DNA of 64,000 bases from CAZNRY01 sp964575675 (GTDB lineage: Bacteria; Eisenbacteria; RBG-16-71-46; CAIMUX01; VGJL01): NCBI GenBank assembly GCA_964575675.1, contig CAZNRY010000001.1, positions 1 to 64,000 on the forward strand, in the 5' to 3' direction. The position numbers were made by a program, and so were the translations under genes. This document shows positions 51,914 through 60,315 of the stretch, piece by piece (the stretch's first letter is position 1; each line of letters begins with the position of its first letter). The notes under the pieces were generated by a model, which was not told the origin of the DNA, made no database searches, and saw nothing but the letters and a program-made list of their open reading frames with translations.

Positions 51914-52711
51914 ATGGATAGCAGATCCCGGATGCGCAGTGTCTCGCGGGCGCTCGCCTACATGCAGAGCTTCGGCGTCGCGCGGGGCTTGGATCTCTTC
52001 CTCAAGACCCTCTCCGGCCCGCGGATCGTGAGTCTCCGTCTCCCCGGATACCCCGCGCCGGTGCTCCTGCGCACACGCACGAGCGACATTCAGACCTTCG
52101 GCCAGGTCTTCGTCTCGGAGGAGTACGATTTCCCGCTCCCGGACCCGGAACCCCGGCTCATCATCGACGGCGGGGCCTACGTCGGCTACACCACCCTCTA
52201 CTTCGCCAATCGCTTCCCCGAGGCGCGTGTTCTCGCGATCGAGCCGGCCGAGGAGAACTTCCTGATTCTCGGAAAAAACACGGCCGCCTGTCCGAACGTC
52301 CGGCTGGTTCGCGGTGGGCTCTGGAACAGGAAGTGCCTTCTGAAGCTCGGGAATCCCGATGGCCTTCACTGGTCGTTCCAGGTTGACGAAGCCGCCGCGG
52401 GCGAGGGTGCGGATCCGCGGGGGGATGACGCGATCGAGGCATTCACGATTTCCGAACTCATTCGAATGGCGGGCGGCGGGCGGATCGACATCCTGAAGCT
52501 CGACATCGAGGGGGCTGAAAAGGTCCTGTTCGGGCCGGGGTGCGAGGATTGGCTCGATTCCGTCCGCGTGATCATGATCGAGATGCACGATCGGTTCGAA
52601 CCGGGGTGCAGCAGCGCGTTTTATCGGGCGATCGCGGGGCGCGATTTCAATCAGCTGATCAAGGGAGAGAACGTCGCGGTCTTCCTCGATATGGGTCGCG
52701 GCGCCGTCTGA
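51914..52711 (+). CDS. FkbM family methyltransferase
   Basis: 265 residues with the FkbM layout: IIDGGAYVGYTTLYFANRFP (SAM-binding glycine motif), VLAIEPAEENFLIL, and IDILKLDIEGAEKVLFG, the hallmark motif of the family. FkbM enzymes O-methylate sugars or hydroxyls, often on glycans. GAGGGG precedes the ATG. The gene stands alone between divergent PAP-like and convergent moaE genes. No signal peptide is seen. Confidence 0.88.
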   Translation: MDSRSRMRSVSRALAYMQSFGVARGLDLFLKTLSGPRIVSLRLPGYPAPVLLRTRTSDIQTFGQVFVSEEYDFPLPDPEPRLIIDGGAYVGYTTLYFANRFPEARVLAIEPAEENFLILGKNTAACPNVRLVRGGLWNRKCLLKLGNPDGLHWSFQVDEAAAGEGADPRGDDAIEAFTISELIRMAGGGRIDILKLDIEGAEKVLFGPGCEDWLDSVRVIMIEMHDRFEPGCSSAFYRAIAGRDFNQLIKGENVAVFLDMGRGAV

Positions 52712-52751
52712 TCCCGGCCCTCTTCGCCTTGCTCGCGGCTGCGGTCCCGCC

Positions 52752-53135
52752 CTAACGCTCCAGTGGGTGCTTCCAGATCGGCACGTCTTCCTTCAGGCGG
52801 GAGATCAGCTCTGCTGCTGCTGCGAATGCCTCCCCTCGATGTGACGCCACCGCCCGGACGTAGAGACTTCCCTCGCCCGCAGGGACCGTCCCCACCCGAT
52901 GGATGATCGTGAGATCGATCAGGCCGTGCGTCGATGCGATCCTCTCCGCGATCAACCGGAGTTGGTGGCGCGCCATCTCTTGATGGCATTCGTACTCGAT
53001 TCCCCGGATCGGCCGGCCGTCCTCGCGATCGCGAACGATTCCGTGAAACTCGACGACCGCTCCCGCACGGCCCGCTGCAGCGCCGGGGTCGCCGGGCGGC
53101 AGCAACGGGGTATCGACGATCTCCACTCGAACCAT
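52752..53135 (-). CDS. moaE: Molybdopterin synthase catalytic subunit MoaE
   Basis: 127 residues, slightly shorter than many MoaE. Typical blocks are GAVVEFHGIVRD, IEYECHQEMA, IIHRVGTVPAGEGSLYV and the C-terminal KEDVPIWKHP with the active-site Lys residues. With MoaD it inserts two sulfurs into cyclic pyranopterin monophosphate to make molybdopterin. It starts three bases after moaD, so the two are co-translated. No other moa or moe gene is in the window. Confidence 0.94.
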   Translation of the reverse strand: MVRVEIVDTPLLPPGDPGAAAGRAGAVVEFHGIVRDREDGRPIRGIEYECHQEMARHQLRLIAERIASTHGLIDLTIIHRVGTVPAGEGSLYVRAVASHRGEAFAAAAELISRLKEDVPIWKHPLER

Positions 53136-53138
53136 CGA

Positions 53139-53384
53139 TCATCCCCCCTGCACGGGCGGGATCAACGAGATCTCATCGCCCGGGCGGATGCGACGCTCGC
53201 CGGCGGCATATTCGCTTCCGATCGCGGCGCGGGCGGAGGAGCGGTGCGGATCCAAGCCGCGGTGGAGGGCGAAGAACGCGTCGAGCGCCGCGTCGAGCGT
53301 CGCTTCCTCGGGCAAGTCCATCTCCACCCTGGAGGCGCCCGCGGAGACGCGGATTTGCCCCCACAACAGGAAGGCAACCCTCAT
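53139..53384 (-). CDS. moaD: Molybdopterin synthase sulfur-carrier subunit MoaD
   Basis: 81 residues with a ubiquitin-like fold: N-terminal strand VAFLLWGQIRVSAGA and the C-terminal DEISLIPPVQGG, ending in the Gly-Gly that carries the thiocarboxylate. The placement directly upstream of moaE confirms the identity. A TGCTAACCT extended -10-like motif lies upstream. Confidence 0.92.
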   Translation of the reverse strand: MRVAFLLWGQIRVSAGASRVEMDLPEEATLDAALDAFFALHRGLDPHRSSARAAIGSEYAAGERRIRPGDEISLIPPVQGG

Positions 53385-53410
53385 CGGGACCGGTTCCTCA
53401 TCACGAGGGG

Positions 53411-53419
53411 AGGTTAGCA
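53411..53419 (-). promoter_or_regulatory. Extended -10-like motif upstream of moaD
   Basis: TGCTAACCT on the minus strand, 26 bases before the moaD start. It fits the TGCTAnnnT pattern of the window. If real, moaDE has its own promoter apart from the HD-GYP gene 97 bases upstream. Confidence 0.35.
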
Positions 53420-53481
53420 GACCAATCGGTCCATTCGAGCGGGAAGATTGGTGAAGCCCCCATCGGGGGCGAGTGCGGGGA

Positions 53482-55083
53482 TCAGGCCGCCTCGGCTCTC
53501 GGCTCCTCGTAGATGAACGGCGCCTGCTCGAGCACCCCCGTTTGGATCATCACCTCGTGTTCGCGGATGAAGGGAAGGAGCATCTCCAGGGCATCGACCG
53601 CCACGGGGTCGAGCTGGGTCCCCCTGACGTCGGCGATCACCGCGAAGGCGAGGTCGGGGCTGCGGCGGGGCCTGTAGGCCCGGGAGCTGGTCAGGGCGTC
53701 GTAGGTATCCGCGACGCTGATGATCCGGGCGATCCACGGAATCTCCTCGCCGCGCAGGCCCATCGGATAACCCCGGCCGTCCATCCTCTCGTGATGGCTG
53801 CGGACCGCGAGGCTGGCCGAAGCGAGCTGGTGGATCGGCGCGAGGACCTTGTACCCCCGTTCGGGGTGCTCCTTCATGGACTCGAACTCGGCCGGGGTGA
53901 GCTTGCCCGGCTTGTTCAGGATCCGCTCGGGCATTCCGATTTTCCCGATGTCGTGGAGGATCGAAGCCCACTTGAGGACCTCGAGATCCTCGTCGCTCAG
54001 CGAGAGCGACTTGCCGAGGAGCATCGAGAGGATGTGCACGCGCTCGGAGTGGCCGGACGTGTACGGATCCTTGGCTTCGATCATGGAAACGAGGCTCTTC
54101 ACCGTGGCGATCTGGAAATTCTTGAGATCCTCGTACAGGTCGTGATTCGTGACGGCCATCCCGACGCGCTCGGCGACCGACTCGATCAGCTTCATCTCGC
54201 TCTCGCGGCGGAGCAGCGTTCCGTTCAGATGTACGAAACAGAGGATACCGAGAGCGTCCGACTGGATCGGGATGCTGACGGCGAGGATCTGTCCCTTCTC
54301 CTGGAAGAGAGGAGCGTCTCCGCCCAGGTCCTCTTCCGCGCCCGCGAAGAAGCGGCGGTTCTGCAATCGGAAATGGCCGCTCACGCGCTCGGCCAGACGT
54401 CTCCACGTCCGTGAGGAGGACGGCAGGCGGACGCTCGCCGCCTCGCTCGTCGCGACCTCGATGAGTCGGCGCCCGGCGATGTGGACGATCGCTGCATCCG
54501 CGCCGGTCGCCCGGCATGCCTGGGCCAGCACGCGCTGGACCGCCTGTCGCGAATCTTGTTCCTCTCCCAGCCTGCCGGAGATCGTGGTGAGGAGATCCAA
54601 CTCCTCCCGCGTCTGGGCCAGCTTCTTCGCCGTCCGCGCGTGCTCGCGCGCGAGGGACAGATGGTCCGCCGCGAGCCGGGCCAGGCGCGAGAGGAACCGA
54701 ACGGCCTCGGCGGGGCCGATCGAATGAGATCCGGCGGCCTGTGCGGACCGGACCGCGATGAGGCCGAGCGGCGCTCCGGCCGGCTGGGGAATCGCGACGA
54801 CCGTCACCTCGCAACCGCAGGGACCGATCCAGTGCTCGTACTCGGTCGGGTTGCCGATATTTTGCAGGGCAAGCTCCCGCCTAGCCTCGCACTCGCGCGG
54901 ACCGTCGGCTTTGGCGGGACCGCAGGATGAGCAGCGGGGAAGGGGAACCGCGCCGAAAGCCTGCTCCCGCGCAGGAGATTTCAGCAGAATCGCCGCCCCC
55001 AGCATCTCGGAGGCGCTGTCCAGCAGGGCGGCCAGCTCCTCGGATAGGATTCCGGGACCGGCCTGGCCGAAACGAAGGGGCAT
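53482..55083 (-). CDS. HD-GYP phosphodiesterase with Cys-rich sensory and GAF domains
   Basis: 533 residues from ATG 55083 (AGGGAGAT upstream). Residues 20-125 form a GAF/PocR-like sensor with five Cys (51, 54, 65, 89, 91; CSSC, then C, then CGC), which may bind a metal or sense redox. Residues about 175-320 are a second GAF. The HD-GYP domain (about 335-515) has TSGHSERV, LHDIGKIGMPERIL and HHERMDGRGYP, so catalysis is expected. Such enzymes hydrolyse cyclic di-GMP. It starts 11 bases after a degenerate receiver gene and is probably co-transcribed with it. Confidence 0.9.
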   Translation of the reverse strand: MPLRFGQAGPGILSEELAALLDSASEMLGAAILLKSPAREQAFGAVPLPRCSSCGPAKADGPRECEARRELALQNIGNPTEYEHWIGPCGCEVTVVAIPQPAGAPLGLIAVRSAQAAGSHSIGPAEAVRFLSRLARLAADHLSLAREHARTAKKLAQTREELDLLTTISGRLGEEQDSRQAVQRVLAQACRATGADAAIVHIAGRRLIEVATSEAASVRLPSSSRTWRRLAERVSGHFRLQNRRFFAGAEEDLGGDAPLFQEKGQILAVSIPIQSDALGILCFVHLNGTLLRRESEMKLIESVAERVGMAVTNHDLYEDLKNFQIATVKSLVSMIEAKDPYTSGHSERVHILSMLLGKSLSLSDEDLEVLKWASILHDIGKIGMPERILNKPGKLTPAEFESMKEHPERGYKVLAPIHQLASASLAVRSHHERMDGRGYPMGLRGEEIPWIARIISVADTYDALTSSRAYRPRRSPDLAFAVIADVRGTQLDPVAVDALEMLLPFIREHEVMIQTGVLEQAPFIYEEPRAEAA

Positions 55084-55094
55084 TCTCGATCTCC

Positions 55095-55493
55095 CTAGCT
55101 TGCCCGAAGCAACGGGGCCTCCGACGCGTACCACTCCTCTAGGCGCCCCATGATCACCCTCTTCCGCAGCGGCCTCTGCACGATTCCAAGATCGGCCACT
55201 TCCTCGAGGGCCTTGCGTTCTACTTCGCCGGATGAGCCGGTCATCAGCGCCAGGACCGAGAGGGATCGATGCGACCGGAATGAATCGACCGCGCGCCGCC
55301 ACGCCTCGATCGTCGTCCGGCCAGGCTGGATCTGCGCGATCAAGAGATCGGGGACCGAGCGCGCGAGAAGCACGGCGGGTACTCCGTTTCCCCTGGCAAG
55401 GGTGACCAGGTACCCTTCCGACTCCAGCGCCACACGGAGCCGCCGGAGCAGGACCCGGCTATTGCCCACTACTAGAACGCGGACCGGAAGCAT
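55095..55493 (-). CDS. Degenerate (phosphorylation-independent) receiver-like protein
   Basis: 132 residues from ATG 55493. The fold of a receiver is kept (VRVLVVGNSRVLLRRLRVAL, SVLALMTGSSGEV, LGIVQRPLRKRV), but the acidic pair is replaced by Gly10-Asn11, the phosphoacceptor position is Ala53/Gln54 in PDLLIAQIQPG, and the late Lys is Arg. Only the Thr switch residue is present. It cannot be phosphorylated in the normal way and may act as a protein-protein module for the HD-GYP enzyme encoded directly downstream. A start further upstream is possible but unsupported. Confidence 0.75.
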   Translation of the reverse strand: MLPVRVLVVGNSRVLLRRLRVALESEGYLVTLARGNGVPAVLLARSVPDLLIAQIQPGRTTIEAWRRAVDSFRSHRSLSVLALMTGSSGEVERKALEEVADLGIVQRPLRKRVIMGRLEEWYASEAPLLRAS

Positions 55494-55825
55494 GCGGGAT
55501 TCCCCTTTCTGCAGCAGCCACACTCGATCGGAGCAAGATGATTGCCAATCCGGACGCCGGGCCCCGTCCCGGGAACCGGGTTGCGTTTGGCCTGTTCCGG
55601 CGTTCCGGTCCGAGCCTTCGGCCGTCCCGGGGAGTGCGGGATGCACTCTTCGAGGCCGCCCGGTGTGCACCGTGCAATCGGCCGGCGCCCGCAATCGCCC
55701 ATGCGCCCGGCCGAGTGAACGATTGCCCGGCCCCATCGGGGCGGGCTATCGTACCGACACGGGAAATCCCTCGGGGCGGTCAAACCGTCCCTTTCGATCG
55801 GGAGTCTGAAACAGGAGAACAAAGG
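55494..55825. other. 332-bp divergent intergenic region
   Basis: It separates the receiver gene (-) from the SurA-like gene (+). No gene, repeat or clear -35/-10 pair was found, although both promoters should lie here. The AGGAGAACAAAGG close to 55813-55825 is the ribosome site of the SurA-like gene. Confidence 0.5.
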
Positions 55826-57172
55826 ATGCTGTTTTGGCCGAAACACCACGTCTGCGTGGCTGTCCTGCTCGTGGCGGGCCTGGCGGCACGGGCCGATGGG
55901 CAGGGGTCCCCGACCGCACCGGGGCCCCGGTCGGGGCCGAAGGTCGTCGAGGGGGTCGTCGCCGTCGTCGGCGACACGCCGATCCTCCGCTCCGAGCTGG
56001 ACGACCGGTACGCCCTTCTCTCTCCGCAGTTCGAGATCGCGCCCGGCGACACGGCGCGCGCCAACCAATTGCGGCGCGAGATTCTCGACAACCTGATCAG
56101 CGAGCAGCTCCTCCTGCAGGAAGCGGAGGGGCTGGGTCTCAAGGCCGACCAGGAGCAGATCGACAGCGCCGTCGTCTCGGCGGTCGAGAGCGATCGAGAG
56201 CGGATGGGACCCGAAGGCTTCACCGCCGAGCTCGCCAACGAGGGAATAACGGAGGCGGATCTGCGTTCGCGCTATGCGGCCGAGGCGCGCAAGGAGATGC
56301 TGCGGCGCCAACTCCTGCAGAAGGAGGTCGTCGCGAAGGTCTCCGTGACCGACGCGCAGGCTGAACAGCACTTCCGCGACAACAAGGAGAAGATCGGCAT
56401 GCGGCCCCGCGCGCTGCGCGTCCTCGATCTCTTCGTGAGGACGACCCCCGACACCTTGATCGAGGCGACCCACCGCAAGCGGGCCCTCGAGATCCGCCGC
56501 GAGATCGACGGCGGCCTCTCCTTCGAGGATGCCGCGAAGCGCTACTCGGACGACGAGAAGACCCGGGAAGAGGGTGGATTGCTCGGCCGGTTCGGTCCCG
56601 GAGACCTGGGCGATCGCACCTTTGAGAGCGCAGCCTTCACGGGGGCGCCGGGCGTCGTCATCGGTCCCCTGCGGACGAACCTCGGCTACCATCTGATCAA
56701 GGTCGTGGACCGGGATCCCAATGGGGCATGGGCGCAGATCCAGCACATCTTGATAGCCGTAGCGCCGAGCAGGAGCGACGAGGTGCGGGCCGAGCAGAAA
56801 ATAGAATCGATGCGGGCCGAAATCCTCTCGGGCAAGCTCGATTTCGCCGAGGCGGTCCGCCGCTACTCGGACGACGTCGCAAGCCGGGACGGCGGCGGGG
56901 ATGTCGGCTGGCTGCCGATCGACAACTTCCTGGGCGACACCAAGGGCGCTGTCGATTCCCTCAGGGTCGGAGGCGTCAGCCGGGTCGCGGCGGTCGAGGG
57001 CGGATTCCACCTCTTCAAGCTCGTCGGGGAGCAGGCGGAAACCGCCTATGCCTTCGAGGAGATCCGCGACGAGCTCCGCGGAATGGTCGAGAACCAGGAG
57101 CGGCAGAAGCGCCTGGACGCGTATCTCGTTGAGCTCCGCAAGAAGATCTTCGTCGAGATTCGTCCCCTATAG
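55826..57172 (+). CDS. SurA-like periplasmic peptidyl-prolyl isomerase/chaperone
   Basis: 448 residues from ATG 55826. A signal peptide (cut near ADG) precedes the SurA-type N-domain (GVVAVVGDTPILRSELDDR, ISEQLLLQEAEGLGL). Two parvulin domains follow: about 205-300 (LSFEDAAKRYSDD, GGLLGRFGPGDL, LGYHLIKVVDR) and about 315-410 (QIQHILIAV, DFAEAVRRYSDD, GGDVGWLPIDNF, GGFHLFKLVG). It should help fold outer-membrane proteins. It leads a tightly packed plus-strand gene string. Confidence 0.92.
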   Translation: MLFWPKHHVCVAVLLVAGLAARADGQGSPTAPGPRSGPKVVEGVVAVVGDTPILRSELDDRYALLSPQFEIAPGDTARANQLRREILDNLISEQLLLQEAEGLGLKADQEQIDSAVVSAVESDRERMGPEGFTAELANEGITEADLRSRYAAEARKEMLRRQLLQKEVVAKVSVTDAQAEQHFRDNKEKIGMRPRALRVLDLFVRTTPDTLIEATHRKRALEIRREIDGGLSFEDAAKRYSDDEKTREEGGLLGRFGPGDLGDRTFESAAFTGAPGVVIGPLRTNLGYHLIKVVDRDPNGAWAQIQHILIAVAPSRSDEVRAEQKIESMRAEILSGKLDFAEAVRRYSDDVASRDGGGDVGWLPIDNFLGDTKGAVDSLRVGGVSRVAAVEGGFHLFKLVGEQAETAYAFEEIRDELRGMVENQERQKRLDAYLVELRKKIFVEIRPL

Positions 57173-57183
57173 GAGAGAGGCGC

Positions 57184-57465
57184 TTGCGGATCGACGTGTT
57201 GCTTCACTCACTCTGCCTCTTCAAGACCCGCAGCCAGGCCGCGCGCGCTTGCGCCGAGGAACGGATCTGGCTGAACGGACACGCGGTGCGCTCATCGCGG
57301 ATCGTTCATCCCGGGGACAGGATCCGATGGCGCGATCCTCTCGGACGCTTTGAGCAGGAGGTCGAGATCATCGAAGTTCCCGTCGGCCAAGTCTCCCGCT
57401 CGGCTGCGCGCGGTATGTACCGCGAGCTCTCCCGTCGCGCCGTCGACGATCCCTGGGTCGCATAG
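57184..57465 (+). CDS. S4-domain RNA-binding protein, Hsp15-like
   Basis: 93 residues from TTG 57184, preceded by GGAGAGAGG. The S4 RNA-binding motif spans residues 1-60 (RIDVLLHSLCLFKTRSQAAR, then ERIWLNG and VHPGDRIRW), as in Hsp15/YlmH-like proteins. The C-terminal tail ends SRSAARGMYRELSRR. It may bind stalled ribosomal or structured RNA. The stop codon directly abuts the ftsE ATG (TAGATG). Confidence 0.85.
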   Translation: MRIDVLLHSLCLFKTRSQAARACAEERIWLNGHAVRSSRIVHPGDRIRWRDPLGRFEQEVEIIEVPVGQVSRSAARGMYRELSRRAVDDPWVA

Positions 57466-58158
57466 ATGATCGCCTTCGAGCACATTTTCCTTCGATACTG
57501 GGGCCCCAACGAAGAATATGCGCTCCAGGACATCAACCTCGAGATCGGCTCCGGGGAGATGATCTTTTTTCTCGGACCGAGCGGCGCGGGCAAGACGAGC
57601 CTGCTGCGTCTCGTCACGCTCGAGGAAATGCCGGCCCAGGGCAGGGTTCGCGTGCTCGAGTTCGATTCGTCGAGGATCAAGGGACGCGAGATCCCGCGCC
57701 TGCGCCGGAAGGTAGGCGTCGTCTATCAGGATTTCCGCCTCCTGCGCGAGAAGACGATCTTCGAGAACATCGCCTACGTCCTGCGTATGACCGGGGTTCT
57801 CGACACCTCGACCCTGCAGCGGATCGTTCTTCGACTCCTGACCCAGGTGAGCCTCTATCACAAGCGCAATCACTTCCCGGATCAACTCTCTGGCGGCGAG
57901 CAGCAGCGGGCCGCGATCGCCCGCGCGCTCGTTCATGAACCGAGAATCGTCCTGGCCGACGAGCCGACCGGCAACCTCGACGCCGCCAGCGCGAACGAGA
58001 TCCTCGACCTCTTCCGGCGGGTCAACATGGCCGGCGCGACGGTTGTCGTTGCGACCCACGACGAGTCGCTCGCGGCGCGCTACGCGACGCGCACCGTCTT
58101 TCTGGAGGGAGGCCGGGTCGTGCGCGAGGCGCGTTCGGTGCGGGCGAGGGCGCTATGA
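57466..58158 (+). CDS. ftsE: Cell division ATP-binding protein FtsE
   Basis: 230 residues with Walker A FLGPSGAGKTSLLRL, the FtsE-typical Q-loop region VGVVYQDFRLLREKTIFENI, signature LSGGEQQRAAIARAL, Walker B IVLADEPTGNLD and the H-loop VVVATHDESL. It pairs with FtsX in an ABC complex that couples the divisome to peptidoglycan hydrolysis. Its stop overlaps the ftsX start (ATGA). Confidence 0.95.
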   Translation: MIAFEHIFLRYWGPNEEYALQDINLEIGSGEMIFFLGPSGAGKTSLLRLVTLEEMPAQGRVRVLEFDSSRIKGREIPRLRRKVGVVYQDFRLLREKTIFENIAYVLRMTGVLDTSTLQRIVLRLLTQVSLYHKRNHFPDQLSGGEQQRAAIARALVHEPRIVLADEPTGNLDAASANEILDLFRRVNMAGATVVVATHDESLAARYATRTVFLEGGRVVREARSVRARAL

Positions 58159-59048
58159 TCCGCTTCCGCTTCTTCCTCTCCGAGGCATGGGAGATCCAAT
58201 CCCGCGATCGCGCGAACGGCCTGGCGAGCCTCACCGCACTGACCGCGGTTCTCTTTCTTCTCGCGATCGTTCTGATGGCCGGTCACAACGTGAGGGGAGT
58301 CGCGCACGGACTTGAGTCGCGCAAGGGACTGCAAGTGTTTCTCGCCGAGGACCTGTCCGAGGACCGGATCGCCGAACTCGACGAGACATTCCGGCGCTTT
58401 GGGGAGGTTTCCGAGGTTCGGTTCATCTCCGCGCAGGAATCGCTGGCCGAGGTCGAATCCGACCTCGGCGGGCTCGATGTCGTTGGGGCGCTGGGTGAAA
58501 ACCCTCTCTCCCCGTCGTTCGAGATCCATTTGAAGGCCGATGCGGCCTCGCGCAGCGGCGTCGTGCAGCAACTGGCGCGCGTGATCGAAGGATACGACGG
58601 CGTGGGCGAGGTCCTCTACGGTGGGGCATGGATCGAGGCCCTCGAACGGGGGCTGCGGAATGTCTACTGGGCGACGATCGGCGCCGGACTCCTCGCCGCG
58701 GCGGCGGTGCTCCTCGTCCTCTGGAACACACTGAAGCTCGCCTTCATCAGCCGCCGGGAGACGATTCGCATCCTCAAGGTCGTCGGCGCGACACCGGGGT
58801 TCATCCGGTCTCCTTACATCCTGCTGGGCGCGCTGCAGGCCACGGCGGCCTCGATCCTGGCGCTTCTTCTCGCCGCGCTCGTCCGTCTGGCCCTCGCGCA
58901 GATGATGCCGGGCGTGCAATTCCTGCCGCCGATCTGGGCGGCCACCTTTCTCGCCGGGGCGATTTTCCTCGGCATCGTGAGCAGCGTGGCATCGGTCGAG
59001 CCGGCGCTGCGCCATCTGGAGCGACGCCATGCGTCGATCACGAGCTAG
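58155..59048 (+). CDS. ftsX: Cell division protein FtsX
   Basis: 297 residues with the four-helix FtsX plan: one N-terminal membrane segment (TALTAVLFLLAIVLMAGHNV), an extracytoplasmic loop (about 50-165; KGLQVFLAEDLSEDRIAEL), then three C-terminal helices with LIFISRRETIRILKVVGATP-type coupling sequence (AFISRRETIRILKVVGATPG). The loop recruits an EnvC-like activator, which is encoded by the next gene with a 20-base overlap. Confidence 0.94.
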   Translation: MIRFRFFLSEAWEIQSRDRANGLASLTALTAVLFLLAIVLMAGHNVRGVAHGLESRKGLQVFLAEDLSEDRIAELDETFRRFGEVSEVRFISAQESLAEVESDLGGLDVVGALGENPLSPSFEIHLKADAASRSGVVQQLARVIEGYDGVGEVLYGGAWIEALERGLRNVYWATIGAGLLAAAAVLLVLWNTLKLAFISRRETIRILKVVGATPGFIRSPYILLGALQATAASILALLLAALVRLALAQMMPGVQFLPPIWAATFLAGAIFLGIVSSVASVEPALRHLERRHASITS

Positions 59049-60315
59049 CAGGCCGGGAGCTTCCCCGGTGCCCGCACGTGTTGGCGTCGGTCGTCCTCCC
59101 AGCTTGCTCGGATCCCTGCCGGGATCCCCGCAATCCCGCCGGGGCCGCACCCTTCGGTCCTTCCGCGGTCTCGTTCTGCTCCTCCTGCCTCTGCTCGCGG
59201 CCGCGCAGGCGAACGAGGACCCGATCTTGGCCCGCCAGCGCGAGCTGCGCGATCTTAAACGGCAGATGGACGAGAATCGAGGCAAGATCGAAGAGCTTCG
59301 CCGCAAGGAGAAGAACCTTGGGACTCTGAATCAACGCCTCCAGAAGGACAAGGACCTGACGGCGCGGTACCTGGCCCGTCTGGGCGAGCAGGAGCGCGCC
59401 CTGCTCGCTGATCTCACGGCGGGACAGACGGAGCTCGACCGGCGCTCGGTCGAGCACGACCGGATGGCCGATGCTCTGAGGCGCCGCCTGCGCGCCTACC
59501 AACGCGCCCGGGATCCGCAAACCGCAGAGCTTCTCCTCTCATCGAAGAGCTTTTCGGACCTCTTCGCGCGCGGGGCACTGCTCGCGCGGGCGATCCAGAG
59601 GGACCGCACCGATCTGATCTGGCTAAGGCAGCAGCGCGACGATCTCGCCATGGACACATCCCTCCTCGAGTCGCGCCGGCATGGGATTCAGGCCATGCAG
59701 GAGGAGAAGATCCGCGAGAAGGGGAGGATCGAACAGAAATCGGAGCGGGCGACGCAGCAGATCGCCCAGATTCGGGAGGAGCGCGCAGCCTTCGAGAGCC
59801 GTCAGAAAGAGCTCGCGCGCGCCGAGGAGCAGATCCGCGGCCTTCTCGCGCGTCTCGAGGAGGCGCGCCGCAAGTCGCAGAAGGCGGGCAAGGCGCCAGG
59901 ATCCTCAGGGCCCGGCATCAGCGGCCGCCGGGGCGGCCTTCCCTGGCCGGCGGCGGGCAAGGTGATCGGTCGCTTCGGCGTGGAGCTCCATCCGCGCTTC
60001 GGAACGAAGGTGCCGAGCAACGGGATCGACATTGCCGCCCCCGCCGGGACTTCGGTCAAGTCGATCGCCTCGGGTGTGGCGGAGTTCGTCGACTGGCTCT
60101 CGGGCTACGGGCGGTGCGTGATCGTGAACCACGGCGGGGGATTCTACTCGCTCTACGCGCACTGCTCGCGCGTCCTCGTCGCGAACGGCGAGAGAATCTC
60201 GGAGGGACAGAAGATCGCAGAGGTCGGCGACACGGACTCGGTGAAGGGCAACTGCCTTCATTTCGAGATCCGCCGCGGACAGGAAGCGATGGACCCCGAG
60301 GCATGGCTCAAGTGA
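59029..60315 (+). CDS. EnvC-like coiled-coil protein with degenerate LytM/M23 domain
   Basis: 428 residues from ATG 59029 with GGAG seven bases upstream. After a basic stretch comes a hydrophobic signal (GLVLLLLPLLAAAQA), long coiled coils (about 62-285) and a C-terminal LytM domain (about 300-428). The LytM catalytic set is broken: the first zinc His is Ser330 (PSNGID), Asp334 is kept, and the HxH motif is Cys409-Leu-His411. His378 (YAHC) remains. Loss of zinc ligands is the EnvC pattern, so it is probably an activator of cell-wall amidases rather than an enzyme. FtsE and FtsX lie directly upstream. Confidence 0.88.
   Translation: MRRSRASRPGASPVPARVGVGRPPSLLGSLPGSPQSRRGRTLRSFRGLVLLLLPLLAAAQANEDPILARQRELRDLKRQMDENRGKIEELRRKEKNLGTLNQRLQKDKDLTARYLARLGEQERALLADLTAGQTELDRRSVEHDRMADALRRRLRAYQRARDPQTAELLLSSKSFSDLFARGALLARAIQRDRTDLIWLRQQRDDLAMDTSLLESRRHGIQAMQEEKIREKGRIEQKSERATQQIAQIREERAAFESRQKELARAEEQIRGLLARLEEARRKSQKAGKAPGSSGPGISGRRGGLPWPAAGKVIGRFGVELHPRFGTKVPSNGIDIAAPAGTSVKSIASGVAEFVDWLSGYGRCVIVNHGGGFYSLYAHCSRVLVANGERISEGQKIAEVGDTDSVKGNCLHFEIRRGQEAMDPEAWLK

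Noticed and set aside
55095..55493. Functional phosphorylatable response regulator
   Set aside because: The acidic pair, phosphoacceptor Asp and Lys are all missing.
60015..60290. Active M23 endopeptidase call for the EnvC-like protein
   Set aside because: Two zinc-ligand positions are Ser and Cys, so an active enzyme is not supported.
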